The notes under the pieces are model-generated. The model made no database searches, was not told the origin of the DNA, and worked only from the letters and a program-made list of their open reading frames with translations. Of a DNA stretch of 64,000 nt, positions 7,498 to 15,222 are shown piece by piece (the stretch's first letter is position 1; every line of letters starts with the position of its first letter). Source of the stretch: Fructilactobacillus carniphilus (lineage in GTDB: Bacteria; Bacillota; Bacilli; Lactobacillales; Lactobacillaceae); the NCBI RefSeq assembly GCF_024029675.1, contig NZ_CP097121.1:1302001-1366000 (forward strand), given 5' to 3'. The position numbers were made by a program, and so were the translations under genes.

Positions 7498-8900
7498 TAG
7501 TCGGCCTCCTGGTAGGTAAACGTGTGCTCGGCAAGTTGTAAGTGGTAATCGTAAAAGTGAGGAATGGCAAAGCGCTGGTGACTAATCACCAGTAACTGCT
7601 GGTCGGATCCCTGGTATTGTTGCTTTAACAACGCTTGCACGGTGGCCACAGAAGCTTGATCGAGACCGGCAAACGGTTCGTCCAGAAGCAGCAACTGGGG
7701 ATTGCGAATCATCATTACTAGAATTTGGAGCTTTTTCTGCTGGCCTCCACTGAGAGTGTAGACGCTCTGTTGTTCGTGACCTTCGAGGTGTAACTGGTGC
7801 AGGGCCTGATTCACAGTCTCAGTGTTCCATGTGGGACATTGGCTAGTTTTGAGTGCCAACTCTAACTCTTCGGCAACGGTCACCCGTAGGAATTGATCGG
7901 GAGCCGATTGAAAAACCAGTCCGAGTCGATCGTAGTAACGTTTGTTTTTGATTTTTTGAATGTTTTGTTGCTGCAGGTTGATTTGCCCGGAATACTTCTG
8001 CAGTTTGCTTAGGCTCCGGATTAAAGTCGATTTCCCGCTGCCGCTTGGTCCAGTGATCAGGGTACAACCAGCTGGAATCGCTAGTTTGGGTACCGAAAGT
8101 AACGGGGTTTGTCCGTACCAAATTTGATAGTCGTGGAGCCGAAAAAGTGCATCCTGAGGATCAGGAAGCGAGAAGCGTTGCGCAGGTTGTTGGCGGATGG
8201 TAAATAGTTCGGTCTGCTCCGTTGTCGACAACAAATGAAGCTCGTGTTTGTTAGCATCGACCGTGACCACGTGATCTACTAGGTCCTGATACCCGGTTAA
8301 ATCGTGGTCGGAAACGATGATGGTTTTGCCGTGTTCCGTCTGAAGCTGGTGCAATTGTTGCAAAATGTCACGTTTGGAATGCGGATCAATGCTGGCAAAC
8401 GGTTCGTCCAGCAGAAAAATAGCGGGATCGAGCGCTACCATCGTGGCCAAAATGGCCTTTTGTTTTTCACCCCCAGAAAGGGAAAGCACCTTGCGCTCGG
8501 CTAAAGCTTCAATGTGACAAAATTCCAGCGCTGCTTGAATCTTAGCCGGAATTTTTGTCGGATCCGTTTGCTGATTTTCAAGGGCAAACTGGAGCTCCCC
8601 CGCGACCGTCTGCATGACAAACTGTTGGTTGGGATCCTGTAACATCATGCTGACGGTCTTAGACCGGTGGGCTGCCGGTAATTCCGGGAGTGGCTGGTGT
8701 TGTAACGTAATTTCACCCTGGTAGGATTGATCATTAAGTCCGGCGATCAATTCTAAGATGGTGGATTTTCCACAACCGGATGGACCGCTTAAGAGCCAAA
8801 AATGGCCGGTGGGAATTTCTAACTGAACGTCGTGAAACAAGGGTTCAGTTTGATTCGGATATTTAAAACTAAAATGTTGCAGTGTGACTGCTGGTTCCAT
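7497..8900 (-). CDS. ykoD: ECF transporter duplicated ATPase, YkoD-like
   Basis: A 467-residue protein with two complete ABC cassettes in tandem. The first has Walker A G-P-S-G-C-G-K-S-T at residues 39-47, the signature L-S-G-G-E-K-Q and Walker B I-F-L-L-D-E-P. The second has G-P-S-G-S-G-K-S-T, L-S-G-G-Q-Q-K-K and L-L-L-L-D-E-P. Such fused ATPases energise group-I ECF transporters such as YkoEDC. The start at 8900 is set by GGAGG 5 bases upstream. It is the first gene after the TPP riboswitch and its terminator, and it heads the operon with the T component and the PgpA-like gene. Confidence 0.9.
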   Translation of the reverse strand: MEPAVTLQHFSFKYPNQTEPLFHDVQLEIPTGHFWLLSGPSGCGKSTILELIAGLNDQSYQGEITLQHQPLPELPAAHRSKTVSMMLQDPNQQFVMQTVAGELQFALENQQTDPTKIPAKIQAALEFCHIEALAERKVLSLSGGEKQKAILATMVALDPAIFLLDEPFASIDPHSKRDILQQLHQLQTEHGKTIIVSDHDLTGYQDLVDHVVTVDANKHELHLLSTTEQTELFTIRQQPAQRFSLPDPQDALFRLHDYQIWYGQTPLLSVPKLAIPAGCTLITGPSGSGKSTLIRSLSKLQKYSGQINLQQQNIQKIKNKRYYDRLGLVFQSAPDQFLRVTVAEELELALKTSQCPTWNTETVNQALHQLHLEGHEQQSVYTLSGGQQKKLQILVMMIRNPQLLLLDEPFAGLDQASVATVQALLKQQYQGSDQQLLVISHQRFAIPHFYDYHLQLAEHTFTYQEAD

Positions 8901-8913
8901 AGCTTCCTCCACG

Positions 8914-8946
8914 AAAAAACCGCCCTCCAAAATTGGGGGACGGTTG
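8914..8946 (-). terminator. Riboswitch expression platform: attenuator terminator
   Basis: On the minus strand, ACCGTCCCCC and GGAGGGCGGT pair around an AATTTT-type loop and are followed by six U residues, between the TPP aptamer and the ykoD ribosome binding site. This is a transcription-terminating expression platform, expected to switch the operon off when TPP is bound. Confidence 0.85.
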
Positions 8947-8954
8947 AATTTTTT

Positions 8955-9047
8955 GCGACAACTGTGTGTCAGGTTACCTCCGCTAGCATTACCTAGATCA
9001 GGTTCAACGGGTATTATCTCAGCCGTAAATGGGCACCCCAGCTATTC
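8955..9047 (-). promoter_or_regulatory. TPP (thiamine pyrophosphate) riboswitch aptamer
   Basis: Read on the minus strand, the THI-box core is plain: G-GGGTGCCC, then GGCTGAGATAATACCC, TTGAACCTGATCT, and GGTAATGCTAGCGGAGGTAA. These are the universally conserved pyrimidine- and pyrophosphate-binding segments of RF00059. A short P1 (AGCTG with CAGTT) closes the aptamer. It precedes a strong terminator and the ykoD-ykoC-pgpA-like operon, so that operon is controlled by thiamine status. Confidence 0.97.
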
Positions 9048-9223
9048 GATTAGGTTAAGTATACCAGATTTTGGCTGGTGGTCGGGCAGCAAAAGTGACA
9101 TTTAGCCGAAACTGTTTGCCCGAAAAGAGCGGTTTTAATCCATCTAACTCAATGAGGGTGGGCAAAGTTCTCCTAATTTGGCACAATCAGAAGCAGACTA
9201 CGTGTAAAGGATGAAAACTGTTT

Positions 9224-9766
9224 ATGAAGCTGAAAGAAATGACTTATTGTGCCCTGATGATTGCAATCATTGCCTGTTTAGGACTGATTCCGTTAATTAC
9301 GATTCCTTTTTTACCCGTGCCGATTTCCTTTCAAACGGCGGGGATCATGCTAGCTGGGTCCTGTTTGGGCCGGAAACTCGGCTTTTGGAGCGTCACGCTC
9401 TTTTTACTGCTCGTGGCAGTTGGATTACCGTTGTTAGCAGGTTTTCGCGGGGGAGTTGGGGTCTTCTTTGGACCCACCGCTGGTTATCTCATTAGCTGGC
9501 CGATTTGTGCTTACGCAATTGGCTGGTTAGTGCAGCACCTACGCCGCGTTCCATTATTCTGGCGCTTTATAGTTGCCAACTTAGTGGGTGGAATGTTGCT
9601 GATGAACCTCGTGGGCGCCGGCTATCTGGCTTGGCAAAGTAACTTACCGTTCACCCAGGTGCTGGTTAGCAGCCTGGTCTTTTTGCCCGGTGATGCCTTA
9701 AAAGCGTTGGTCGTGGCGGTCGTAGCGGATCAATTAGCTCGACACCGCTTGTTGCCCCATTTTTAG
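9224..9766 (+). CDS. bioY: BioY biotin ECF substrate-binding (S) component
   Basis: A 180-residue membrane protein of the BioY family, the S component for biotin uptake. Characteristic stretches are the L-P-V-P-I-S-F-Q-T segment near residue 29-37, G-F-R-G-G-V-G-V-F-F-G-P-T-A-G-Y-L-I, and L-P-G-D-A-L-K near the C-terminus; about six helices are predicted. An AAAGGA lies 12 bases before the ATG. It is divergent from the TPP-controlled ECF operon and has no visible BirA palindrome or riboswitch of its own. It should work with the housekeeping ECF module, not present in this window. A link with the adjacent YkoD/YkoC-like module cannot be excluded. Confidence 0.92.
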   Translation: MKLKEMTYCALMIAIIACLGLIPLITIPFLPVPISFQTAGIMLAGSCLGRKLGFWSVTLFLLLVAVGLPLLAGFRGGVGVFFGPTAGYLISWPICAYAIGWLVQHLRRVPLFWRFIVANLVGGMLLMNLVGAGYLAWQSNLPFTQVLVSSLVFLPGDALKALVVAVVADQLARHRLLPHF

Positions 9767-9776
9767 GACAAACAAA

Positions 9777-9805
9777 AAGAGCTCCTTCGTTTGGAAGGGG
9801 CTCTT
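9777..9805. terminator. Bidirectional terminator between bioY and recA
   Basis: AAGAGCTCCTTC and GGAAGGGGCTCTT form a strong hairpin with a GTTT-type loop between convergent bioY and recA. The run of A before and the T-rich bases after suit use in both directions. Confidence 0.7.
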
Positions 9806-9812
9806 CGTAACT

Positions 9813-10928
9813 CTAGACGTCTAAATCGGTTTCTTCTGATTTAGTTGAAGTGTTGGTTGTAGCTGTTTCTTTAGCATTAGCTTTTACGGCATCTTTTTCT
9901 GCTTCTGGGTCTTCTTTTTCAATCCCGTAAGCGACCCGGACCTTGTGGGTTAATTCATCCACAAGTTCTGGTTTTTCCTTCAGGTTAGCCACGGTCTTGT
10001 TCAATCCCTGACCGAGTCGTTCTTCTCCATAGGAGTACCAGGACCCGGACTTGTTAATGATATCTTTATCAACGGCCAGGTTCACCATGTCGGCAACCGG
10101 TTCGATTCCGTGCCCAAAACTCATCAACGTGTCAACGGTCTTGAATGGTGGTGCCACCTTATTCTTAGCCACTTTGATCTTGGTTTCTTTCCCCACGACT
10201 TCTTGGCCTTCCTTTGATTGCTTACTACCGCTTACCCGCAATCGAACACTTGAGTAGAACTTCAGAGCCCGACCACCGGGAGTGGTTTCCGGATTTCCAA
10301 ACATGACCCCGACTTTTTCTCGAAGTTGGTTGATGAAAATCACGACGGTTTTGGTCTTATTGATATTGGCGGTTAATTTCCGCAAAGCCTGTGACATTAA
10401 CCGGGCTTGGAGTCCCACGTGGGAATCACCGATGTCACCTTCAATTTCGGATTTCGGGACTAACGCAGCCACGGAGTCTACCACTACGAGGTCGATGGCT
10501 CCAGAACCAATTAGGGCGTCTGCAATTTGCAGACCTTCCTCACCGGTTCCAGGCTGGGATAGTAATAAGTCATCGATGTTAACTCCGAGGGCCTTGGCGT
10601 ACTCCGGATCCATCGCATTTTCGGCATCAATGTAGGCAGCAGTACCACCGTTTTTTTGCAATTCGGCCACGGCCTGCAGGGCAATTGTGGTTTTTCCGGA
10701 AGATTCAGCTCCAAAAATTTCCACGACCCGACCGCGAGGGAACCCACCAATTCCTAAGGCAATATCCAGGGAGAGAATCCCCGTGGAAATGGCCTCAACG
10801 TTAGAATTAGGGGTTTCACCCATCCGCATGATGGCTCCAGTTCCGAATTCTTTTTTGATTTGTTTTAAAGCTTTGTCAAGTTCAGCTTGACGAGCATCTT
10901 GCGCGCTCTTTTTTGAATTTGTGGCCAT
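9813..10928 (-). CDS. recA: Recombinase RecA
   Basis: The 371-residue RecA strand-exchange and SOS co-protease. Walker [10 protein letters not shown] lies at residues 73-81, followed by [10 protein letters not shown], the Walker B-type V-V-V-D-S-V-A-A-L, loop L2 around [16 protein letters not shown], and an acidic, Ala/Thr-rich C-terminal tail. Length and order are normal. It is monocistronic here, with its own promoter, a LexA-like box between promoter and start, and a bidirectional terminator shared with bioY. Confidence 0.98.
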   Translation of the reverse strand: MATNSKKSAQDARQAELDKALKQIKKEFGTGAIMRMGETPNSNVEAISTGILSLDIALGIGGFPRGRVVEIFGAESSGKTTIALQAVAELQKNGGTAAYIDAENAMDPEYAKALGVNIDDLLLSQPGTGEEGLQIADALIGSGAIDLVVVDSVAALVPKSEIEGDIGDSHVGLQARLMSQALRKLTANINKTKTVVIFINQLREKVGVMFGNPETTPGGRALKFYSSVRLRVSGSKQSKEGQEVVGKETKIKVAKNKVAPPFKTVDTLMSFGHGIEPVADMVNLAVDKDIINKSGSWYSYGEERLGQGLNKTVANLKEKPELVDELTHKVRVAYGIEKEDPEAEKDAVKANAKETATTNTSTKSEETDLDV

Positions 10929-10952
10929 TCAAAGCACCCTTTCTGTTTGGCG

Positions 10953-10966
10953 TGAACGTATGTTTG
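10953..10966. promoter_or_regulatory. recA: Candidate LexA (SOS) box of recA
   Basis: TGAACGTATGTTTG matches the Gram-positive LexA consensus CGAACATATGTTCG at 11 of 14 positions, including GAAC and GTT. It lies between the putative recA promoter and the start codon, where LexA binding would block transcription. Binding is inferred. Confidence 0.6.
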
Positions 10967-10983
10967 GTTCCTCAATAATAATT

Positions 10984-11012
10984 ATTCTACGCTATTAAGT
11001 ACGAAATTCCAA
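10984..11012 (-). promoter_or_regulatory. recA: recA promoter
   Basis: On the minus strand TTGGAA and TAGAAT are separated by 17 bases, a good sigma-A promoter, about 55 bases before the recA ATG. Confidence 0.55.
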
Positions 11013-11036
11013 CCGAAAACGGTTCAGTTTTAAGCT

Positions 11037-11073
11037 AATTAACGGAAATATTTTGCCTGGCTCTCCGTTAATT
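11037..11073. repeat. Perfect 10-bp inverted repeat upstream of the APC permease
   Basis: AATTAACGGA (11037-11046) and TCCGTTAATT (11064-11073) are exact reverse complements separated by 17 bases. No T run follows, so it is not an ordinary terminator. It lies about 45 bases before a TATAAT (11119-11124) in front of the permease and is a candidate operator. Confidence 0.5.
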
Positions 11074-11163
11074 ATAACTTATTTGGAAAAATGTGTATCT
11101 TTGCAAAAAATTAACTATTATAATGAGTCAATAATTAATCAGTTTGGCTAAGGAGGTTTTTTT

Positions 11164-12609
11164 ATGAATAAAATTTGGGAACGGATTACCCGGAAGGCAT
11201 CTGCCCAAGGCTTGTTAGATCAAGATTCGCGCCTGGAACCCCATATGACAACGAAGGATTTGCTGGGGTTGGGACTAGGAATGGTGGTTGGAACCGCTAT
11301 CTTTACTCTACCTGGAATTGTGGCAGCGGAACATACGGGGCCTGCGGTAGCTTTAGCCTTCCTCGTCGGCGGAGTTGGTGCGGGGCTCGCAGCGTTAGCC
11401 TATGCCGAAATGGCAGCGACGTTACCGGTGGCCGGATCGGCCTTTTCTTGGATTAGCGTGTTGTTTGGCGAAGGGTTTGGCTGGATTGCCGGGTGGCTAA
11501 TGTTGTCCGAGTACTTTTTGGCAATTACCTTCGTGGCATCCGGTTGGTCAGCTTACGTCCAGGGTTTTTTAGGGGAGTTTGGGATTCATCTCCCGTCGTA
11601 CCTAGCCTCAGGGTATAACCCGAAAACAGGTGGGGTCTTTGACCTTTTTGCCGCGCTTTCGATTATCTTAGTTAGTCTGCTGTTAAGCCGCAAAATGGCG
11701 GGGGTTAACAAGTTAGAAAATGTGCTGGTAATTCTTAAGGTGGCTGTGGTTGTGATGTTCATTGTGGTCGGATTGACTGCCATTCACCCCGCTAACTATC
11801 ATCCGTTTATTCCGGCTCACCGTCCAGGCACGGCCTTTGGAGGCTTTACTGGAATCTTAGCCGGAGCAGCACAGGTCTTTGTGGCCTATGGAGGCTTTGA
11901 CGTGATTGCATCGAATACTGCGGAAACCAAGGATCCCGGTAAGAACATGCCACGCGGAATTCTAGGGACGTTAATCATCGGAAGTCTGTTGTTTGTGGGC
12001 GTTTCGCTGGTCCTCGTCGGAATGTTCAAATACAGTACTTACGCTGGCAATGCCGAACCATCGGCCTGGGCCTTGCGGCAAACTGGTCACCTATTGACGG
12101 CTAACCTGCTCTCGTTAGTTGCCATCGTGGGAATCTTTGCTTCATTAATTGGGACCCAGCTAGCTAGCTCACGGTTGGTCTATGCCTTTGGTCGGGACGG
12201 CTTATTGCCCCGGAAATTAGGTCGCGTAAACAAGAAGCATAACCCGGCGAATGCCCTCTTAGTGGTGACGGTTGCTGCCGTGTTGGTGGGGGCAATGCTA
12301 CCGTTCACGTTCCTGGCTAACTTGGTTTCTGCTGGAACCTTAATTTCCTTTATGTTCGTTTCACTAGGAATCTACGCGCTTCGGCCGCGGGAAGGTAAGG
12401 ATTTACCGGTTCCGAAGTTCCGGATGCCGTTATATCCGGTACTACCCGCTTTGTCAGCGCTAGTTTCGTTTGTGATTTTCTGGGAACTAAGTAATGATGC
12501 TAAGTTATTGACGCTGGCCTGGTTCGTTATTGGATTGCTAATCTACATTTTTTACGGCGCCCGTCATTCAAAAACAGCGCATGGTCAATCTGAGCAAGGA
12601 GGGGCCTAG
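11164..12609 (+). CDS. APC-family amino acid permease
   Basis: A 481-residue amino acid/polyamine permease of the cationic amino acid transporter (YfnA/CAT) type, with about 12 to 13 helices. The substrate-binding G-x-x-V-G-T-A-I-F-T-L-P-G segment is at residues 39-51, followed by the helix 3 motif A-A-L-A-Y-A-E-M-A-A-T-L-P and the helix 6 stretch F-V-A-Y-G-G-F-D-V-I-A. AAGGAGG lies 7 bases before the ATG. azlC follows within 3 bases on the same strand, so this operon combines one uptake-type permease with a branched-chain amino acid exporter. The substrate is not determined by sequence. Confidence 0.88.
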   Translation: MNKIWERITRKASAQGLLDQDSRLEPHMTTKDLLGLGLGMVVGTAIFTLPGIVAAEHTGPAVALAFLVGGVGAGLAALAYAEMAATLPVAGSAFSWISVLFGEGFGWIAGWLMLSEYFLAITFVASGWSAYVQGFLGEFGIHLPSYLASGYNPKTGGVFDLFAALSIILVSLLLSRKMAGVNKLENVLVILKVAVVVMFIVVGLTAIHPANYHPFIPAHRPGTAFGGFTGILAGAAQVFVAYGGFDVIASNTAETKDPGKNMPRGILGTLIIGSLLFVGVSLVLVGMFKYSTYAGNAEPSAWALRQTGHLLTANLLSLVAIVGIFASLIGTQLASSRLVYAFGRDGLLPRKLGRVNKKHNPANALLVVTVAAVLVGAMLPFTFLANLVSAGTLISFMFVSLGIYALRPREGKDLPVPKFRMPLYPVLPALSALVSFVIFWELSNDAKLLTLAWFVIGLLIYIFYGARHSKTAHGQSEQGGA

Positions 12610-12612
12610 TTC

Positions 12613-13320
12613 GTGAAGAATGATTTGAGCGCTCAAGCCGGATTTAAGGATACGATTCCGACCCTTTCGGGCTACATTGGCGTGGGCCTCGCGTTTGGTA
12701 TCGTAGCTAAAGCAGCCGGTCTCAACGTCTTAATGATTACGCTAATGTCAGCCATTACGTATTCGGGAGCCGCTCAGTTTGTGATCGTCAGCATGTTGTT
12801 AGCGGGAAGTTCATTTTCTGCCATCGTGCTGTCGGTCTTTTTGCTGTCAGCCCGGATGTTACTGATGGGGATGACAGTGGCGCCGTTCATGAAAAAGGAA
12901 TCGTTACTGCGCAACGTTATCATTGGTTCATTATTGACGGATGAAACCTTTGCCCTAAGCATGAACAAGTTAAATTACACTAACCGCCAGTTATCCTTTG
13001 ATTGGCTCAATACCTCCAACCTGGTGGCGTATCTAACCTGGATCATTTCTTCTGGAATTGGGGGAGCGTTAGGCAGTTTGATTCCCAATCCCAATCAATT
13101 TGGATTGGACTTTGCCTTTATTGCGATGTTTATTGGGTTATTGTACCTGCAAGTGGCGGCAGATCGAACTATTGATCGCCGGCTTCAAGTTATCATGATT
13201 CTTATTACGCTGGTCTTAGTCTACGTGGGAATGATTTTTGTCCCGAGCAATTTGCTGTTAATCCTAGTGACCCTGATTGGGTGCGGATTGGGGGTGTTGT
13301 TGAAACATGCTTTCTTTTAA
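12613..13320 (+). CDS. azlC: AzlC branched-chain amino acid exporter, large subunit
   Basis: A 235-residue AzlC/YgaZ family protein. The Y-S-G-A-A-Q-F motif near residue 50 and the S-A-R-M-L-L-M-G-M segment are family hallmarks. Together with AzlD it exports branched-chain amino acids and analogues across the cytoplasmic membrane. It begins with GTG; AAGGAGG sits 9 to 10 bases upstream inside the end of the permease gene. It overlaps azlD by 14 bases, indicating translational coupling. Confidence 0.92.
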   Translation: MKNDLSAQAGFKDTIPTLSGYIGVGLAFGIVAKAAGLNVLMITLMSAITYSGAAQFVIVSMLLAGSSFSAIVLSVFLLSARMLLMGMTVAPFMKKESLLRNVIIGSLLTDETFALSMNKLNYTNRQLSFDWLNTSNLVAYLTWIISSGIGGALGSLIPNPNQFGLDFAFIAMFIGLLYLQVAADRTIDRRLQVIMILITLVLVYVGMIFVPSNLLLILVTLIGCGLGVLLKHAFF

Positions 13321-13633
13321 ATTTGTTCTGCTGGTTATCGTTGGCTGTGGAGTGGTGACCTGGCTGAATCGGGTTATTCCATTTTTACTGTTAAAACGGT
13401 TTGAACTACCGATGGCAGCGGTCGAGTTCCTCAGTTTTGTCCCGGTTGTAATTATGGCTGCCCTCTGGTTTACTGGTTTATTTCACCAACACCTCGGGCA
13501 CCTGCCGACTTTGGACTGGCAAAATCTGGTAGCCTCCGTACCCACGGTGATTTCAGCCGTTATTAGTAAAAACTTGTTGGTCATCGTAGCAGTGGGAATT
13601 GTTTCCCTGGCCATAATTCGGTTCGTAGTTTAA
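13307..13633 (+). CDS. azlD: AzlD branched-chain amino acid exporter, small subunit
   Basis: A 108-residue protein with four hydrophobic segments, of the AzlD/YgaH family (T-W-L-N-R-V-I-P-F-L-L-L near residues 19-30; L-S-F-V-P-V-V-I-M-A-A-L near 43-54). It pairs with AzlC. The ATG overlaps the azlC end by 14 bases. No clear terminator follows. Confidence 0.92.
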   Translation: MLSFKFVLLVIVGCGVVTWLNRVIPFLLLKRFELPMAAVEFLSFVPVVIMAALWFTGLFHQHLGHLPTLDWQNLVASVPTVISAVISKNLLVIVAVGIVSLAIIRFVV

Positions 13634-13729
13634 TTTTAACTATATTAGATATTGATTTTATATTTATGGTTATGTAATAATTACAATGATTTTTATATTA
13701 ATTTTTTTAACTTAGGAGACTGCAATACT

Positions 13730-14275
13730 ATGTTTAACAAAAAGATTTTTATATTTCCGTTGACATTTATTTTATTATTTAGTTTGACATCATGTAATAA
13801 TTACCATAATAATAGCGATAATAACTCAAAAACGAAGCAAACAAAAAAGAGTAATAATCAAAATAATAAAGATAAAAGTGATAAGCAAAAAAAGAAATCT
13901 GATTATTCAAAAAGTAATAGCAAAACTTCCACGGAATTAAAAGGCGCAGATGATAGCAGTAATTCAAATACTTCTAATTCCACATCACAAAACAATACAG
14001 CTAATATGAATAAAACAAGTAGTAATTATCACGATAGCGATGATAGTCATAAGGAAGTAAAATCTATTAATTCTTCAGATGAAGCAATTGATATTGTAAG
14101 AAAAGCTTCTGGTGACAACCCTGATTACGGCTATGAATTACTAACATCTCCTAATGACAGGTACATAATTAAAGTCGTATCTAAGTCAACTCAAGAACAA
14201 GGTGGTGGAAGTGGAATGGTGCAGATATATCAAGTTAAAAAAAATGGAACGTATACTACTGGTTGGGATAATTAA
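13730..14275 (+). CDS. Putative lipoprotein with Asn/Ser/Lys-rich linker
   Basis: A 181-residue protein of unknown function. The N-terminus is a lipoprotein signal: MFNKK, a hydrophobic run (I-F-I-F-P-L-T-F-I-L-L-F-S), and lipobox L-T-S-C at residues 20-23. Residues 25-120 are almost entirely Asn, Ser, Lys, Thr and Asp, a disordered spacer. Residues 125-181 form a small domain starting at S-S-D-E-A-I-D-I-V-R and ending in a Gly-rich/beta stretch, as in small substrate-sensing PepSY/DUF-type lipoproteins, though I do not recognise a named family. TAGGAG precedes ATG 13730. The gene is much more AT-rich than its neighbours, as is its promoter region, hinting at acquisition. Confidence 0.7.
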   Translation: MFNKKIFIFPLTFILLFSLTSCNNYHNNSDNNSKTKQTKKSNNQNNKDKSDKQKKKSDYSKSNSKTSTELKGADDSSNSNTSNSTSQNNTANMNKTSSNYHDSDDSHKEVKSINSSDEAIDIVRKASGDNPDYGYELLTSPNDRYIIKVVSKSTQEQGGGSGMVQIYQVKKNGTYTTGWDN

Positions 14276-14383
14276 ACAGATTTTTGTATTTTTGATTCTA
14301 TAAAATTTACCATATTTTGGTTCTATTTTATTCTTATAGTGAGTTTTTAACTAACTTTAAATTAGTTCATATATTAATTACTA

Positions 14384-14429
14384 ACAAAAAATAACTCCGA
14401 AAGTTGATTGACTTTCGGAGTTATTTTTT
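14384..14429. terminator. Bidirectional terminator
   Basis: AAAAAATAACTCCGAAAGT and ACTTTCGGAGTTATTTTTT are an almost perfect 19-base inverted repeat with a TGATTG loop. It serves the lipoprotein gene on the plus strand and the GNAT/small membrane protein pair on the minus strand. Confidence 0.92.
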
Positions 14430-14432
14430 GGT

Positions 14433-14612
14433 CTAGAAGATTAACGTACACCAGCCGAGCACTAAAAACAGCAAGATGATCAGCAGGATCACCAGCCGGG
14501 TGACTTGCGTTTTGGGATGATGCATTAGGACCCAAATTAAGGCTGCCACCGTTACTAATAGAGCCGTGCTGATCATGATAATTAATTTCCACATTACTGC
14601 CGTAGTTCCCAT
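14433..14612 (-). CDS. Small two-helix membrane protein (59 aa)
   Basis: A short gene with good support: CTAGGAGA about 9 bases before the ATG, 59 codons, and a terminator directly after the stop. The protein has two hydrophobic helices, roughly residues 8-30 (L-I-I-M-I-S-T-A-L-L-V-T-V-A-A-L) and 40-58 (L-V-I-L-L-I-I-L-L-F-L-V-L), joined by a short polar H-H-P-K-T-Q loop. It begins 12 bases after the GNAT stop and should share its transcript. Family not recognised. A different reading frame of the same stretch is open but polar and has no ribosome binding site. Confidence 0.7.
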   Translation of the reverse strand: MGTTAVMWKLIIMISTALLVTVAALIWVLMHHPKTQVTRLVILLIILLFLVLGWCTLIF

Positions 14613-14624
14613 GGCTTGATTCTC

Positions 14625-15149
14625 CTAGTGTATTTCGATTTGGTAAGCAAAGCGGTCGTCTTCTTCAATCTTGGTTCGGATGATGCCCCGTTTGGTGAAG
14701 CCACTGTTTACGATGATGTGTTGCATTCCCTTGTTTTTCGGATGAGTGTCGATTCTGACATCTTTGAAGCCGAGTAGCCCGGAAATGGTGAGCAGACCAC
14801 TAATTAATTTGTAAGCAAGTCCTTGGCCTCGGTAGTTATTAGAAACTGCAACCCGGTGAATGGCAGAGTAGTGGGCTTCTGAGCCGTATTTCCATTCTCC
14901 TTCTTCCATTTCAAGGTAATCTGGATCAATTCCTAGGTGGAGGGTAGCAGAACCCGCTACTTTACCATCGACTTCTAAGACGTAGGCAATTCCGTTGTCG
15001 ACGTCGCGTTTTATGTCGTCGCGCGAAGGATATGATCCCTGCCACTGGTCAATTCCTTGTTCCTTCAGGAAACCTCTTCCAGCGTTAATGATGTCGCTGA
15101 TGGCATCCAAATCCTTTTCAGTTGCTTTACGAACGTAAATACAAGTCAT
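14625..15149 (-). CDS. GNAT-family N-acetyltransferase
   Basis: A 174-residue Gcn5-related acetyltransferase. Motif A for acetyl-CoA binding is H-R-V-A-V-S-N-N-Y-R-G-Q-G-L-A-Y-K-L near residues 95-112, the R/Q-x-x-G-x-G/A pattern; an N-terminal I-Y-V-R-K-A-T-E-K-D-L-D-A-I block opens the fold and G-F-T-K-R-G closes it. ATG 15149 follows GGGAG at 9 bases. The acceptor cannot be predicted. It is followed by the two-helix protein in one operon. Confidence 0.85.
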   Translation of the reverse strand: MTCIYVRKATEKDLDAISDIINAGRGFLKEQGIDQWQGSYPSRDDIKRDVDNGIAYVLEVDGKVAGSATLHLGIDPDYLEMEEGEWKYGSEAHYSAIHRVAVSNNYRGQGLAYKLISGLLTISGLLGFKDVRIDTHPKNKGMQHIIVNSGFTKRGIIRTKIEEDDRFAYQIEIH

Positions 15150-15222
15150 AATCAAACACTCCCTTACTATTTTTAAGTCAACGATTTTCCATTATAAAGA
15201 ATTGCGGTGACAATGACAACTA

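Noticed and set aside
9047..9223. Regulatory element for bioY (BirA palindrome or riboswitch)
   Set aside because: No convincing palindrome was found; the RNA element in this stretch is the TPP aptamer on the opposite strand.
10282..10635. Long open frames antisense to recA
   Set aside because: They follow the codon structure of recA on the opposite strand and have no ribosome binding site.
14374..14592. A 72-codon minus-strand frame overlapping the terminator at 14.4 kb
   Set aside because: It runs through the terminator, is polar and has no Shine-Dalgarno; the membrane protein in another frame (14433-14612) has both.
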